This document shows positions 52,088-59,873 of a DNA stretch of 64,000 nt, piece after piece. The stretch is taken from contig NZ_JAFCLU010000002.1 in NCBI RefSeq assembly GCF_018130385.1, positions 310,001 through 374,000 of the forward strand. Reading direction: 5' to 3'. Each line of letters opens with the position of its first letter. The first letter of the stretch is position 1. Both the position numbers and the translations under genes were made by a program. The notes beneath the pieces were generated by a model, which was not told the DNA's origin, did no database searches, and worked only from the letters and a program-made list of their open reading frames with translations. This DNA comes from Bradyrhizobium sp. AUGA SZCCT0283 (GTDB lineage: Bacteria; Pseudomonadota; Alphaproteobacteria; Rhizobiales; Xanthobacteraceae).

Positions 52088-52097
52088 TTGTGCACAA
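52088..52097. promoter_or_regulatory. TTGTGCACAA palindrome in divergent promoter
   Basis: Perfect 10-bp palindrome in the centre of the 648-base nirB-narK gap, in an otherwise gene-free stretch. It could be a half of an NtrC-type or other site; no full NtrC pair (TGCACC-N5-GGTGCA) was found. Confidence 0.3.
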
Positions 52098-52333
52098 CAC
52101 GAATGCTTAACCATGACCCGGCGCCAATTTGCCCCCGGAACTGGCACGACACGGACAAGCGGCTTTTCAGGCCCGCTTTCCCGCCAATACTCGGCACCGC
52201 ATAATAAAACACCACACTGCACCTTCGAGCGGCGGTTTTTGCCAACAATCGGAGCAGCGGCCGCATTCGCGGCACGTTGTCCCCGCGCCGCAAGGCACTC
52301 CAAATACACGCAAAGTGGTTGGCTTGCCTTTTC

Positions 52334-52349
52334 TGGCACACGAATTGCT
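52334..52349 (+). promoter_or_regulatory. Sigma54 promoter of narK
   Basis: TGGCAC-N5-TTGCT, a perfect -24/-12 sigma54 match. Predicted start of transcription about 52360. Confidence 0.7.
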
Positions 52350-52362
52350 GACGTTGGGACCA

Positions 52363-52389
52363 GAGTGCGTCTCAACGACGAGACGACTC
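52363..52389 (+). promoter_or_regulatory. narK leader hexaloop hairpin (ANTAR/NasT target candidate)
   Basis: CGTCTC-AACGAC-GAGACG, six-bp stem with a hexaloop A-A-C-G-A-C (A at 1, G at 4). GAGT/ACTC extends it to 10 bp around a single bulged G. It begins at about +4 of the predicted narK transcript, just like the nirB hairpin. Downstream, a GC-rich hairpin at 52422-52439 may be the element it controls. Confidence 0.55.
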
Positions 52390-52421
52390 GCATCCCAAAA
52401 TTACATCCCTTGTGCCGAGAT

Positions 52422-52439
52422 CACCGCGCTTGCGCGGTG
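52422..52439 (+). terminator. GC-rich hairpin before narK
   Basis: CACCGCG-CTTG-CGCGGTG, seven-bp perfect stem ending 27 bases before the narK ATG. No run of T follows, so a classical terminator is unlikely; it may instead act on translation or rely on a Rho-type mechanism. Confidence 0.35.
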
Positions 52440-52466
52440 TCACGCGCCGCTGTTCGAGGCTGCTCG

Positions 52467-53726
52467 ATGAAGTTTGCTGAATTCAAGAAGGCTGGCCACT
52501 GGCCCACGCTGCTCGCCGCCTTTCTCTATTTCGACATAAGCTTCATGGCTTGGGTCGCGCTCGGTCCGTTGATCGTCTACATCGTGCGCGACATGAACCT
52601 CGCCGTCGACGAGAAGTTCACGCTTGTCGCGATCCCGGTTCTGGCCGGTGCGTTGCTGCGGGTGCCGATGGGCCTTCTCGCCGATCTGTTCGGCGCCAAA
52701 CGAACCGGAATTGTCGCGCAAATAGTCGTCATCGCAGCCACGGCGTGGGTCTGCTACTTCGGCCTTCCGAGCAAGCTGTCGGTGGAGATCTTCGGTCTCG
52801 CGCTCGGCATCGGCGGCGCCTCGTTCGCGGTGGCGCTGCCGCAGGCAAGCCGCTGGTATCCGCCGCAATATCAGGGCGTGGTGATGGGAATCGCCGGCGC
52901 CGGCAATATGGGTGTCGTGCTTGACACGATGTTCGCACCGTCGATCGCCGAACATTGGGGCTGGCAAGCCGTGTTCGGCGTGCTGCTCGTTCCGATGTTG
53001 CTGATCCTCGCCTACTACGTCTACGCCGCCAAGGATGCGCCCGGAGAACGGAAACCGATTTCGCTGAAGGCTTATGGCACCCTGCTGCGCGATCCCGACA
53101 GCCGCTGGTTCATGTTCTTCTACTTCATCACCTTCGGCGGTTTTGTCGGACTGGCCAACGCGCTGCCGCTGTATTTCACGGTGCAGTACCACGTGTCCGG
53201 CGTCGCGGCGGGCCTGCTGGTTTCCTTGATCGTTGCGTTCGGTTCGGGTTTCCGCCCCGTTGGCGGCCTGATCGCCGACCGCATCGGCGGCATCCGTTCG
53301 TTGTCGATGTTCTTTGGAGTCGTCGTGGCGGCCTATCTCGCCATCGCCTTCATGCCGGAAGGACCGGCCGCGCCGGCGGCATCGGGTTGGGCGCTCACCG
53401 AGATGCCGCGGATCGCCTGGATGTCGGTGTCGCTGTTCTCGATCGGAGTCCTCGCGCTCGGCATGGGTAATGGCGCCGTGTTTCAGCTCATTCCACTTCG
53501 CTTCCGGCAAGAGATCGGCCTGATGACCGGCATGGTCGGCTGCGCCGGCGGCATCGGCGGCTTCTTCCTTGCCAAGGCGCTCGGCATCGCCAAGGGGATG
53601 ACCGGCGGATTTGGCGCGGGCTTCGTGTTTTTCGGCCTGCTGGCGTTGCTTGGTTTCCTCGGACTTGCCATGGTCAAGGTGCGCTGGCGCACCACATGGG
53701 GCGCCGCATCGGGAGCGCGGGTCTGA
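52467..53726 (+). CDS. narK: Nitrate/nitrite MFS transporter
   Basis: 419 aa with 12 predicted helices, NarK/NasA type of the major facilitator family. Nitrate signatures GIAGAGNMGVVLDTMFAP and GMVGCAGGIGGFFL are in place. It carries nitrate in or exchanges nitrate and nitrite for NasA/NirBD, which lie divergently. GAGG lies 7 bases before ATG 52467; earlier in-frame ATGs fall in the promoter. Confidence 0.9.
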   Translation: MKFAEFKKAGHWPTLLAAFLYFDISFMAWVALGPLIVYIVRDMNLAVDEKFTLVAIPVLAGALLRVPMGLLADLFGAKRTGIVAQIVVIAATAWVCYFGLPSKLSVEIFGLALGIGGASFAVALPQASRWYPPQYQGVVMGIAGAGNMGVVLDTMFAPSIAEHWGWQAVFGVLLVPMLLILAYYVYAAKDAPGERKPISLKAYGTLLRDPDSRWFMFFYFITFGGFVGLANALPLYFTVQYHVSGVAAGLLVSLIVAFGSGFRPVGGLIADRIGGIRSLSMFFGVVVAAYLAIAFMPEGPAAPAASGWALTEMPRIAWMSVSLFSIGVLALGMGNGAVFQLIPLRFRQEIGLMTGMVGCAGGIGGFFLAKALGIAKGMTGGFGAGFVFFGLLALLGFLGLAMVKVRWRTTWGAASGARV

Positions 53727-53759
53727 CGACCGGCGCTGCAAACTCGGCGGGTCTCGCGG

Positions 53760-55472
53760 GTGACGATCGGTTCGCAACGCAATCTCGGGGTTCGCGTCGG
53801 CTTCGTCAGCGAGACCGGCAAGCGGTCCGCCAATGAGGATTACGTCGGGACCTGCCTCGGCCGTTCCGGCGTGAGCAACCGCGATATTGTCGCTGCGGTC
53901 GCCGACGGCGTCGGCGGACACAAGGGCGGGCGCGAAGCCGCCGAACTCGCGGTCCGTTGCTTCATCGACGCCTATTATTCCCTCCCCGAAACGCTCGGCG
54001 TGCGGCGCCGCGCCTCGCGTTCGCTGGAGGCCGCCAATAGCTGGATCTACACGCAAGGCCGCACCGATCCGCTGCTCAGCGGCATGAGCTGCGCCTTCTC
54101 GTCTATCATCCTGTCGCGGCGACAGTGCCACGTCATTCATATCGGCGACACCCGCGCCTATCGCCTGAGCGAGGGGCGCCTGGAGCGGCTGACCACCGAC
54201 CACATCGCCGGACGCGGCGATCTCGCCCATCTGCTCAACCGCGCCATCGGGTTCGAGGACTTCGCCCGCTTCGATTACGCCACCGTCGGACTGCGCCAGC
54301 ACGACAGGCTCCTGATCTGCAGCGACGGCGTTCATGGCGTGCTGGCCGATCACCGTCTGCAGGTGCTGTTGAGCGAGCGCACCTCGCCGGAAGAATCCGC
54401 CCGCGCACTGGTCGACGCGGCGCTCGATGCCGGCTCCAGCGACAACATGACCGCCCTTGTGCTCGACGTCGTCGACCTGCCGCCCGCCGACCGCGACGAA
54501 CTCACCCACTCGATCGCGACGCTTCCGATTTTGGACCTGCCCGAAACCGGCGACGTCATCGACGATTTCACGCTCGGCGAAATTTTGTCTGACGGACGCT
54601 ACAGCCGGCTGTTCAAGGCGATCGACAAGCAGCAAGGCCGCGAACTCGTGCTGAAGTTTCCGCATCCGCGCGTGGCCAGCGAGGGCTCCTATCGCCTCGC
54701 CTTCGTCCGCGAGGCGTGGGTCGCGGCTCGCGTGCGAAGCCTGTGGATCGGAGAAATCGTCGAACTGCCTGCCGAACGGCAGACCCGCCTCTATTCGGTG
54801 ATGCCGCTTTACGAAGGCGAGACGCTGGAACAGCGGCTCAACCGCTCGCCGCAGCTTTCGCTAAGCGAAGGCATCGGGATCGCGACCAAGCTGGCGCGCG
54901 CGGTCGCCACTTTGCATCGCGCCGGCATCATCCACCGCGACATCAAGCCCGACAACGTGATCCTGCTGAAGGCCGGCGGATTGCGGCTGGTCGACCTTGG
55001 CGTTGCGCGCGTGCCGCTGCTCGAGGATTTCCCGGCCGAGGATATTCCGGGCACACCGAGCTACATGGCGCCTGAGCTGTTCGGCGGGCGGACCGGCGAC
55101 GAGTTTTCCGATCTCTATGCGCTCGGCGTCACCGTGTACCGGATGTTCACTGCCGCCTACCCTTATGGCGAGATCGAGCCGTTCTCGCGGCCCCGCTTTG
55201 GCAAGCCCGCTTCCCTCTCCCGCCATCGCCCCGACCTGCCGGCCTGGCTGGACGCCGTGGTCGGCAAGGCCCTCAACGTCGATCCGGCGCAACGCTACGG
55301 CGACGTCATCGAGTTCTCGCACGAGCTCGAGAACGGCGCGATGTGGGCAAAGCCGGCCGCCACGTCACGGCGCTCGCTCTACGACCGCGATCCGCTCGTT
55401 TTCTGGAAGAGCCTGTCGGCGGGCCTGATCGTGCTCGTCATCCTGCTTCTGGCATGGGCGGTACGACATTAG
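53760..55472 (+). CDS. Fused PP2C phosphatase / Ser-Thr protein kinase with C-terminal membrane helix
   Basis: 570 aa. PP2C domain at about residues 10-250 (SANEDYVG, ADGVGGHKGGREAAE, IGDTRAYRL, CSDGVHGVL, SSDNMTAL), then a Hanks-type kinase at about 265-525 (LVLKFPHP Lys, HRDIKPDN catalytic loop, GTPSYMAPE). The DFG of kinases reads DLG in LVDLGVARV. A last hydrophobic segment (KSLSAGLIVLVILLLAWAVRH) anchors it. GTG start at 53760. It lies 33 bases downstream of narK, a neighbour pairing known from rhizobial nitrate clusters, so it may phosphorylate or dephosphorylate transport or reductase proteins. Confidence 0.87.
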   Translation: MTIGSQRNLGVRVGFVSETGKRSANEDYVGTCLGRSGVSNRDIVAAVADGVGGHKGGREAAELAVRCFIDAYYSLPETLGVRRRASRSLEAANSWIYTQGRTDPLLSGMSCAFSSIILSRRQCHVIHIGDTRAYRLSEGRLERLTTDHIAGRGDLAHLLNRAIGFEDFARFDYATVGLRQHDRLLICSDGVHGVLADHRLQVLLSERTSPEESARALVDAALDAGSSDNMTALVLDVVDLPPADRDELTHSIATLPILDLPETGDVIDDFTLGEILSDGRYSRLFKAIDKQQGRELVLKFPHPRVASEGSYRLAFVREAWVAARVRSLWIGEIVELPAERQTRLYSVMPLYEGETLEQRLNRSPQLSLSEGIGIATKLARAVATLHRAGIIHRDIKPDNVILLKAGGLRLVDLGVARVPLLEDFPAEDIPGTPSYMAPELFGGRTGDEFSDLYALGVTVYRMFTAAYPYGEIEPFSRPRFGKPASLSRHRPDLPAWLDAVVGKALNVDPAQRYGDVIEFSHELENGAMWAKPAATSRRSLYDRDPLVFWKSLSAGLIVLVILLLAWAVRH

Positions 55473-55476
55473 CCCG

Positions 55477-56050
55477 TCACACCCCGGTCTGGGTGATGAA
55501 CTTGGTGTTGAAATACCCGTCCATCGCCTCGGTGCCGCCCTCCGAGCCGTAGCCGGAATCCTTGACGCCGCCGAACGGCACCTCAGGCAAGGCAAGACCA
55601 AAACTGTTGATCGAGACCATGCCGGCCTCGATGGCAGCGCCGATCGCGGTCGCCGTCTTGGTCGAACTGGTGAAGGCGTAAGACGCCAGGCCGAACGGCA
55701 AGCGGTTGGCTTCCTCGGCCACTTCGTCGAAGGTGGAGAAGCGGGAGATCAGCGCCAGCGGCCCGAACGGCTCTTCGTTCAGGGCCCGCGCGTCCTTCGG
55801 CACGTCGCTGACCACGGTCGGTTCGTAGAAGTATCCCTTGTTGCCGACGCGGTGGCCGCCGGTCTCGAGTTTTGCTCCTTTGCCCACGGCATCCTGCACC
55901 ATGCCTTCGATAGCGGTGACGCGGCGCGGATTTGCGAGCGAACCCATCTTCGAATCCGGATCAAGGCCGTTGCCGACCTTGATCGACTTGGCGCCCTCGA
56001 CGAACTTGTCGACGAATTCGCGGAACACGTCGTCCTGCACCAGCATGCGG
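55477..56050 (-). pseudogene. Truncated aldehyde dehydrogenase (C-terminal part)
   Basis: The C-terminal ALDH part from RMLVQDDVFREFVDKF to the end (GGVKDSGYGSEGGTEAMDGYFNTKF) is intact, with ALNEEPFGPL and KGYFYEPTVV. The catalytic Cys/Glu and NAD-binding half are absent. The frame meets unrelated sequence at about 56050 where the usual NAGQTCVxANR should begin. It is closest to succinate-semialdehyde dehydrogenase type. It lies just before the RidA/oxidase cluster. Confidence 0.75.
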
Positions 56051-56457
56051 GTCGGCTGGTTTGCGATTATGGGTTTAAGGCCGATGGCGGATCCTGCGTG
56101 AAGATCACGTGCCGTGCCGGCTATCGCGTCAATGACGACAATGAATGCGAGAAAGTTCAGGAGCGGAAGCCAGCAGCGACGCGCGATCAGGACACTGCAA
56201 AGCAGGTAGCGACGCCGCCGGCGAATCCTTCGCACGGTGGGGATCGATGCCGGGGTATGCGAGACCCGGTCGGCTGCCGCTGTGCCTTGCAGAATGGCGG
56301 GGGAATCTCGGCGGATGGCCGTAGCTGGTATTCGAAAAGCGGCGGGCTGTCCGCGCCGACCAACGAAGCCTTCGTTCAATGCCAAATTCGGGCACGCGCT
56401 AGCGCCTTGATGAGCCTTGAACGGCTGCGAGGACTGTCGTGCAGGGATGATCGATAG
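56050..56457 (+). pseudogene. Truncated Cys-rich ORF, possibly tail of a caspase-like protein
   Basis: RLVCDYGFKADGGSCVKITCRAGYRVNDDNECEK and GDRCRGMRDPVGCRCALQNGGG are Cys-rich repeats like the C-terminal tail seen, from memory, on Bradyrhizobium caspase-fold (peptidase C14) proteins. The frame starts exactly at the ALDH break and has no natural start. The homology is unchecked. The last 14 residues may be noise. Confidence 0.4.
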
Positions 56458-56538
56458 CGAAAGACCGCTACCGCTTTTCCCGACGCAAATCGACGATACT
56501 TCCTCCGATCGTCCGCCTGAACTCAGAGACCTAATGGA

Positions 56539-56574
56539 CCTCTTGCGCCAGGTGGGATGCCACGGCGCAAGAGG
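56539..56574. repeat. 11-bp inverted repeat, hairpin
   Basis: CCTCTTGCGCC and GGCGCAAGAGG separated by 14 bases. Near-perfect stem in the 170-base gap between the truncated frame and the RidA gene. Role unknown: a terminator or a mobile-element end. Confidence 0.45.
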
Positions 56575-56630
56575 TGGAGCCTTCCTCCAAGGGGTCGCCA
56601 GTCAGCGGCTGGACAGGCAGATCAGTACGT

Positions 56631-56978
56631 TCAGTTTTTGAGCGCCGTGACCACGACCTCAATCAAGGCGCCGCCCCCGAGATCGGCCACACCGACCGTT
56701 GCGCGCGTCGGGAGGTCGTTGCCGAAAAATTCGAGCCAGGCCGCATCCATCTCCTTTTTCCTGGAGAGATCCGTCACGAAGATCGAGGCGCTGACGACGC
56801 GGGTTGCATCTGTGCCCGCCTCTTTCAGATACCCGGCAATCTTGCCGAGGATGTTGCGGGTCTGCTCGCCCATCGAGGCGCTGGTGTCGTCGGCGATCGT
56901 GCCGCCGACGAATACAAACCCGTTCGCTTCAACGGCGCGGTGCATGATCGGCGTACGGATGTTGCGGATGATGTTCAT
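56631..56978 (-). CDS. RidA-family protein (Rid/YjgF/UK114)
   Basis: 115 aa. FVFVGGTIADD, GTDATRVVSASIFVTDL and LPTRATVGVADLGGGALIEVVVTAL are the RidA core, with the Arg and the last Glu conserved. RidA proteins hydrolyse reactive enamine/imine intermediates made by amine-oxidising enzymes. It lies 7 bases downstream of the DAO gene on the same strand, in an operon where such imines are expected. Confidence 0.85.
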   Translation of the reverse strand: MNIIRNIRTPIMHRAVEANGFVFVGGTIADDTSASMGEQTRNILGKIAGYLKEAGTDATRVVSASIFVTDLSRKKEMDAAWLEFFGNDLPTRATVGVADLGGGALIEVVVTALKN

Positions 56979-56985
56979 GACGTCC

Positions 56986-58119
56986 TCATCTTGGGTTCCA
57001 GGGTGTGGAAGGATGAAAGCGGTCGATGCTGAGATCGCCGATTCGTGTCTGGGTGCCGCCGTTGGCGATCAGCTCCGTCATCACGGCGCCCGCGCCGGGG
57101 CCGAGCTGGAAGCCGTGCAGCGAAAAGCCGAACTGGTGATAGAGCCCCGGGTGGCGGGCGCTTGGGCCGAGCACGGGCAGTTCGTCGCGCGTCCGCGCCT
57201 CGATACCGGCCCAGGCGCGGACGATTGTGGCGCTGCGCATCACGGGGAATAGTTCAAACACGGTACGTGCGCTGATGGCGAGACTGCGCCAGTCCAGCAC
57301 GGTCTCGTTGCGGTCCTGGTCCGGCGTCGCGAGATGTCCGCCGCCGATCAGCACGGTGCCGTTGGCGAATTGCTTGAAGGAGAGCTTGCGGCCACGCAGG
57401 ATGACCACGGGATCGATGAAATGCGGCACGCGGGAGGTAATCATCAGCATCGGCGCCACGGTCTCAACCGGTACCGGCTCGCCAAGATCAGCGGCGATGC
57501 GGCCCGCCCATGCGCCGGCCGCATTGACCAGCACCGGCGCCGCGTAGGTATCGGCGCCGACATCCACCTGCCACAGCCCGTCTTGCTTTCGAATGTTGGT
57601 CGCTGCCACGCCCTCACGGACGGTTGCGCCGAGCGCGGCCGCCTTGCGGCGGAACGCGGTGGTGGTTCTAGCTGGATCGGCCGCGCCATCGCGCCGCGAT
57701 ACCACGCCGCCAGGACAGCTCTCGGCCACCGCCGGCACCAGCCGCCGCAGCTCCGGCCCATCGATCAGCTCTTCATGGGTGAAGCCGAGCGCGTTCAGCT
57801 CGGCGACGCGCGCGCGACACGCATCGAATTCGGCGTCGTTCTCGGCGACCAGCACCTGGCCGTGGCTTTCGAAGCCGCAGGCATCGTCGACCAGTCCTTC
57901 AATCCGCTCCCAAATTCCCATCGAGCGGATCGAGAGCGGGATCTCGGCGACGTGCCTTGCGAGTTGACGAACGCCACCGGCATTCACCCCCGAGGCGTGG
58001 CGGCCGGCATAGTCCTTCTCGATCAGCACCGGCTTCATTCCCGCAAGGCACATGTGAAGCGCGGTCGAGCATCCGTGGATGCCGCCACCCACGATGATGG
58101 CATCCGCGAGCTTCGTCAT
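56986..58119 (-). CDS. DAO-type FAD oxidoreductase (amino-acid/opine oxidase-like), first
   Basis: 377 aa. N-terminal FAD motif ADAIIVGGGIHGCSTALHMCLAG, GRHASGVNAGGVRQL and C-terminal FGFSLHGFQLGPGAGAVMTELI. It oxidises a secondary amine or D-amino-acid-like substrate. Its start overlaps the stop of the HcnB-like gene (58116), indicating coupling. It is similar in size and motif to the beta subunit HcnC/OoxB. Confidence 0.85.
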   Translation of the reverse strand: MTKLADAIIVGGGIHGCSTALHMCLAGMKPVLIEKDYAGRHASGVNAGGVRQLARHVAEIPLSIRSMGIWERIEGLVDDACGFESHGQVLVAENDAEFDACRARVAELNALGFTHEELIDGPELRRLVPAVAESCPGGVVSRRDGAADPARTTTAFRRKAAALGATVREGVAATNIRKQDGLWQVDVGADTYAAPVLVNAAGAWAGRIAADLGEPVPVETVAPMLMITSRVPHFIDPVVILRGRKLSFKQFANGTVLIGGGHLATPDQDRNETVLDWRSLAISARTVFELFPVMRSATIVRAWAGIEARTRDELPVLGPSARHPGLYHQFGFSLHGFQLGPGAGAVMTELIANGGTQTRIGDLSIDRFHPSTPWNPR

Positions 58120-59534
58120 CCGCGCACCACGGCCTGGACGTCGGACTCCGTCTTCGGTACCGCCGCGAGCTCCGCGAGCGTGATCGGCTTCACTGGTGCG
58201 CGCAGCCGATAATAGCCGATCTCCTGAGGAGTCTTGCCACGGGCTTGCGCCATCAGTTCAGTGACGGTCAGACCGCAGAGCCGGCCCTGGCAGGGGCCCA
58301 TGCCGCTGCGGCGATAGGCCTTGAGCTGGTTCGGACCGGTCGCACCGATCGCGACGGCGTCGAGAATGTCCTTGGCCGTGACCTCCTCGCAGCGGCAGAC
58401 GATGGTGTCGCCGGAGGGGATGCGGAACTGCCGGGCGGGGCGGAACAGCGTGTCGAGGAAAGCACGGCCGCGCTCGGCCTTGGCCAGCGAAGCTCTGTAG
58501 GTTGCCATCGGCGCGAGCTTGGCAGCAGATGCAGGCGCCAGTGCCTCCACTGCAGCCCGTGCAGCGATACGACCGCGAACAATTGCAGATTCCGCGCCGC
58601 CGATCCCGGCACCATCGCCGGCGATAGCGATGCCGTCGACCGATGTGTTGCCGTCGTGATCGAGAACCGGCGACCAGCAAAGCTGCACGTCGTCCCAGCG
58701 ATGCTCGATCGCGGCCGCCATCGCGAGATTGACGTTGGGCACCACGCCCTGATGCAGCAGCAGCAGCTCGGCCGGGATAGTCTCGCGTCGGCTGCCGGCC
58801 TTATAGGTCACCGTTGCAAGCTGGCCGTCGCCAGCGGCAGCGAGTTCGCTCACTCCGGTCACAACAGGTACTTTCGCCCGCACCTCCCGCATCAAGGCAA
58901 GGCCCTTCGCGAAATAGGGCGAGGTCGCGAAGGCGAAGGCGTGAGGCAACGCGGCAAAATAGTTTCGACGCTCGGTCGTATCGAGGATGCGATCGATGCG
59001 GCCGCCAAGGCGCAGGATCTGCGCCGCGAGCAGCCAAAGCAGCGGCCCCTGCCCTGCGATCACGGTGCGCCCATCCGGCACGAGCCCTGAGGACTTCAGC
59101 ATCGTCTGTGCGGCGCCTGCGGTCATCACCCCCGGAAGTGTCCAGCCCGGAATCGGAAACGGCCGCTCAAGCGCACCGGTCGCCAGAATCGCGCGACGCG
59201 CCTTGACGAAGGACGACGCGCCGCCGACCGACACACCGACCTCGAGATTCCGGTCAAGGCTCCAGACCGTCGCACGCTGGATGATCTCGGCCCCGCTCGA
59301 TCGCACCGCCTCGACCAGGTTTGCACCCGCCCAATAATCGGCGCCGAGGCGATCGCGTTCCGTCACCGGGGTTGAGGTGATGGCGCGCCAGACCTGGCCG
59401 CCGGCGCCGGCATTCTCGTCGAGCAGCAGCGTCGACAGGCCAGCCTCGGCTACGGTCGCGGCGGCGGCAAGCCCGGCGGGCCCTGCCCCGATTACCACGA
59501 CATCATAGTTATCGCGTTTGGGAGTCCCGTTCAT
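58116..59534 (-). CDS. HcnB/OoxA-like NAD(P)/FAD oxidoreductase with BFD Fe-S domain
   Basis: 472 aa. FAD motif DVVVIGAGPAGLAAAATVAEAG, second nucleotide site ARRAILATGALERPFPIPG. C-terminal [2Fe-2S] BFD-like domain VCRCEEVTAKDIL...MGPCQGRLCGLTV, as in HcnB of hydrogen-cyanide synthase and OoxA/NoxA opine oxidases. It is the large flavin subunit of a multi-subunit amine dehydrogenase. Its stop overlaps the DAO start and its start overlaps the HcnA-like gene. Confidence 0.87.
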   Translation of the reverse strand: MNGTPKRDNYDVVVIGAGPAGLAAAATVAEAGLSTLLLDENAGAGGQVWRAITSTPVTERDRLGADYWAGANLVEAVRSSGAEIIQRATVWSLDRNLEVGVSVGGASSFVKARRAILATGALERPFPIPGWTLPGVMTAGAAQTMLKSSGLVPDGRTVIAGQGPLLWLLAAQILRLGGRIDRILDTTERRNYFAALPHAFAFATSPYFAKGLALMREVRAKVPVVTGVSELAAAGDGQLATVTYKAGSRRETIPAELLLLHQGVVPNVNLAMAAAIEHRWDDVQLCWSPVLDHDGNTSVDGIAIAGDGAGIGGAESAIVRGRIAARAAVEALAPASAAKLAPMATYRASLAKAERGRAFLDTLFRPARQFRIPSGDTIVCRCEEVTAKDILDAVAIGATGPNQLKAYRRSGMGPCQGRLCGLTVTELMAQARGKTPQEIGYYRLRAPVKPITLAELAAVPKTESDVQAVVRG

Positions 59535-59827
59535 CGGCCGATCTCCCTTTTGCCCTTCTGGATCTCGATCTGCATGCCCTCGGCGACGGGCACGAGGCAG
59601 CCCTGGCGATTGCCGACGCCATCAATGGTGACGAGGCAGTCGAAGCACACGCCCATCATGCAATAGGGCAAGCGCGGCGCGCCGCTCACTGCCGTCGCAC
59701 GGCGCACGTCACGGCCGGAAGCGAGCAGCGCAGCGGAAACCGTATCGCCCTCGCGCGCCGCAACGGCGGCCCCGTCCACGACGATGTGCACCGGTCTTCT
59801 GCTGTCCTGATCGGATCGTTTGAACAT
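59531..59827 (-). CDS. HcnA-like (2Fe-2S) protein
   Basis: 98 aa. Single ferredoxin-like [2Fe-2S] domain with the Cys set in LPYCMMGVCFDCLVTIDG and GC at NRQGCLVP, as in HcnA and other small subunits of heteromeric opine/proline dehydrogenases. AGAGG precedes ATG 59827. It overlaps the HcnB-like gene by 4 bases. Confidence 0.88.
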   Translation of the reverse strand: MFKRSDQDSRRPVHIVVDGAAVAAREGDTVSAALLASGRDVRRATAVSGAPRLPYCMMGVCFDCLVTIDGVGNRQGCLVPVAEGMQIEIQKGKREIGR

Positions 59828-59873
59828 TGGATGCCTCTTCGTCCCTTTCTCTCGCGTGCGGGTCGCGTCGATG

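Noticed and set aside
52088..52097. NtrC binding site at TTGTGCACAA
   Set aside because: It is only a short palindrome; no paired TGCACC-N5-GGTGCA arrangement was found, so NtrC is not claimed.
52032..52466. Coding frame upstream of the narK start
   Set aside because: It reads through the sigma54 promoter and leader hairpins, and the transporter N-terminus is normal at 52467.
56417..56641. A 74-aa plus-strand frame before the RidA gene
   Set aside because: It crosses the 11-bp hairpin, lacks a ribosome site and resembles no known protein.
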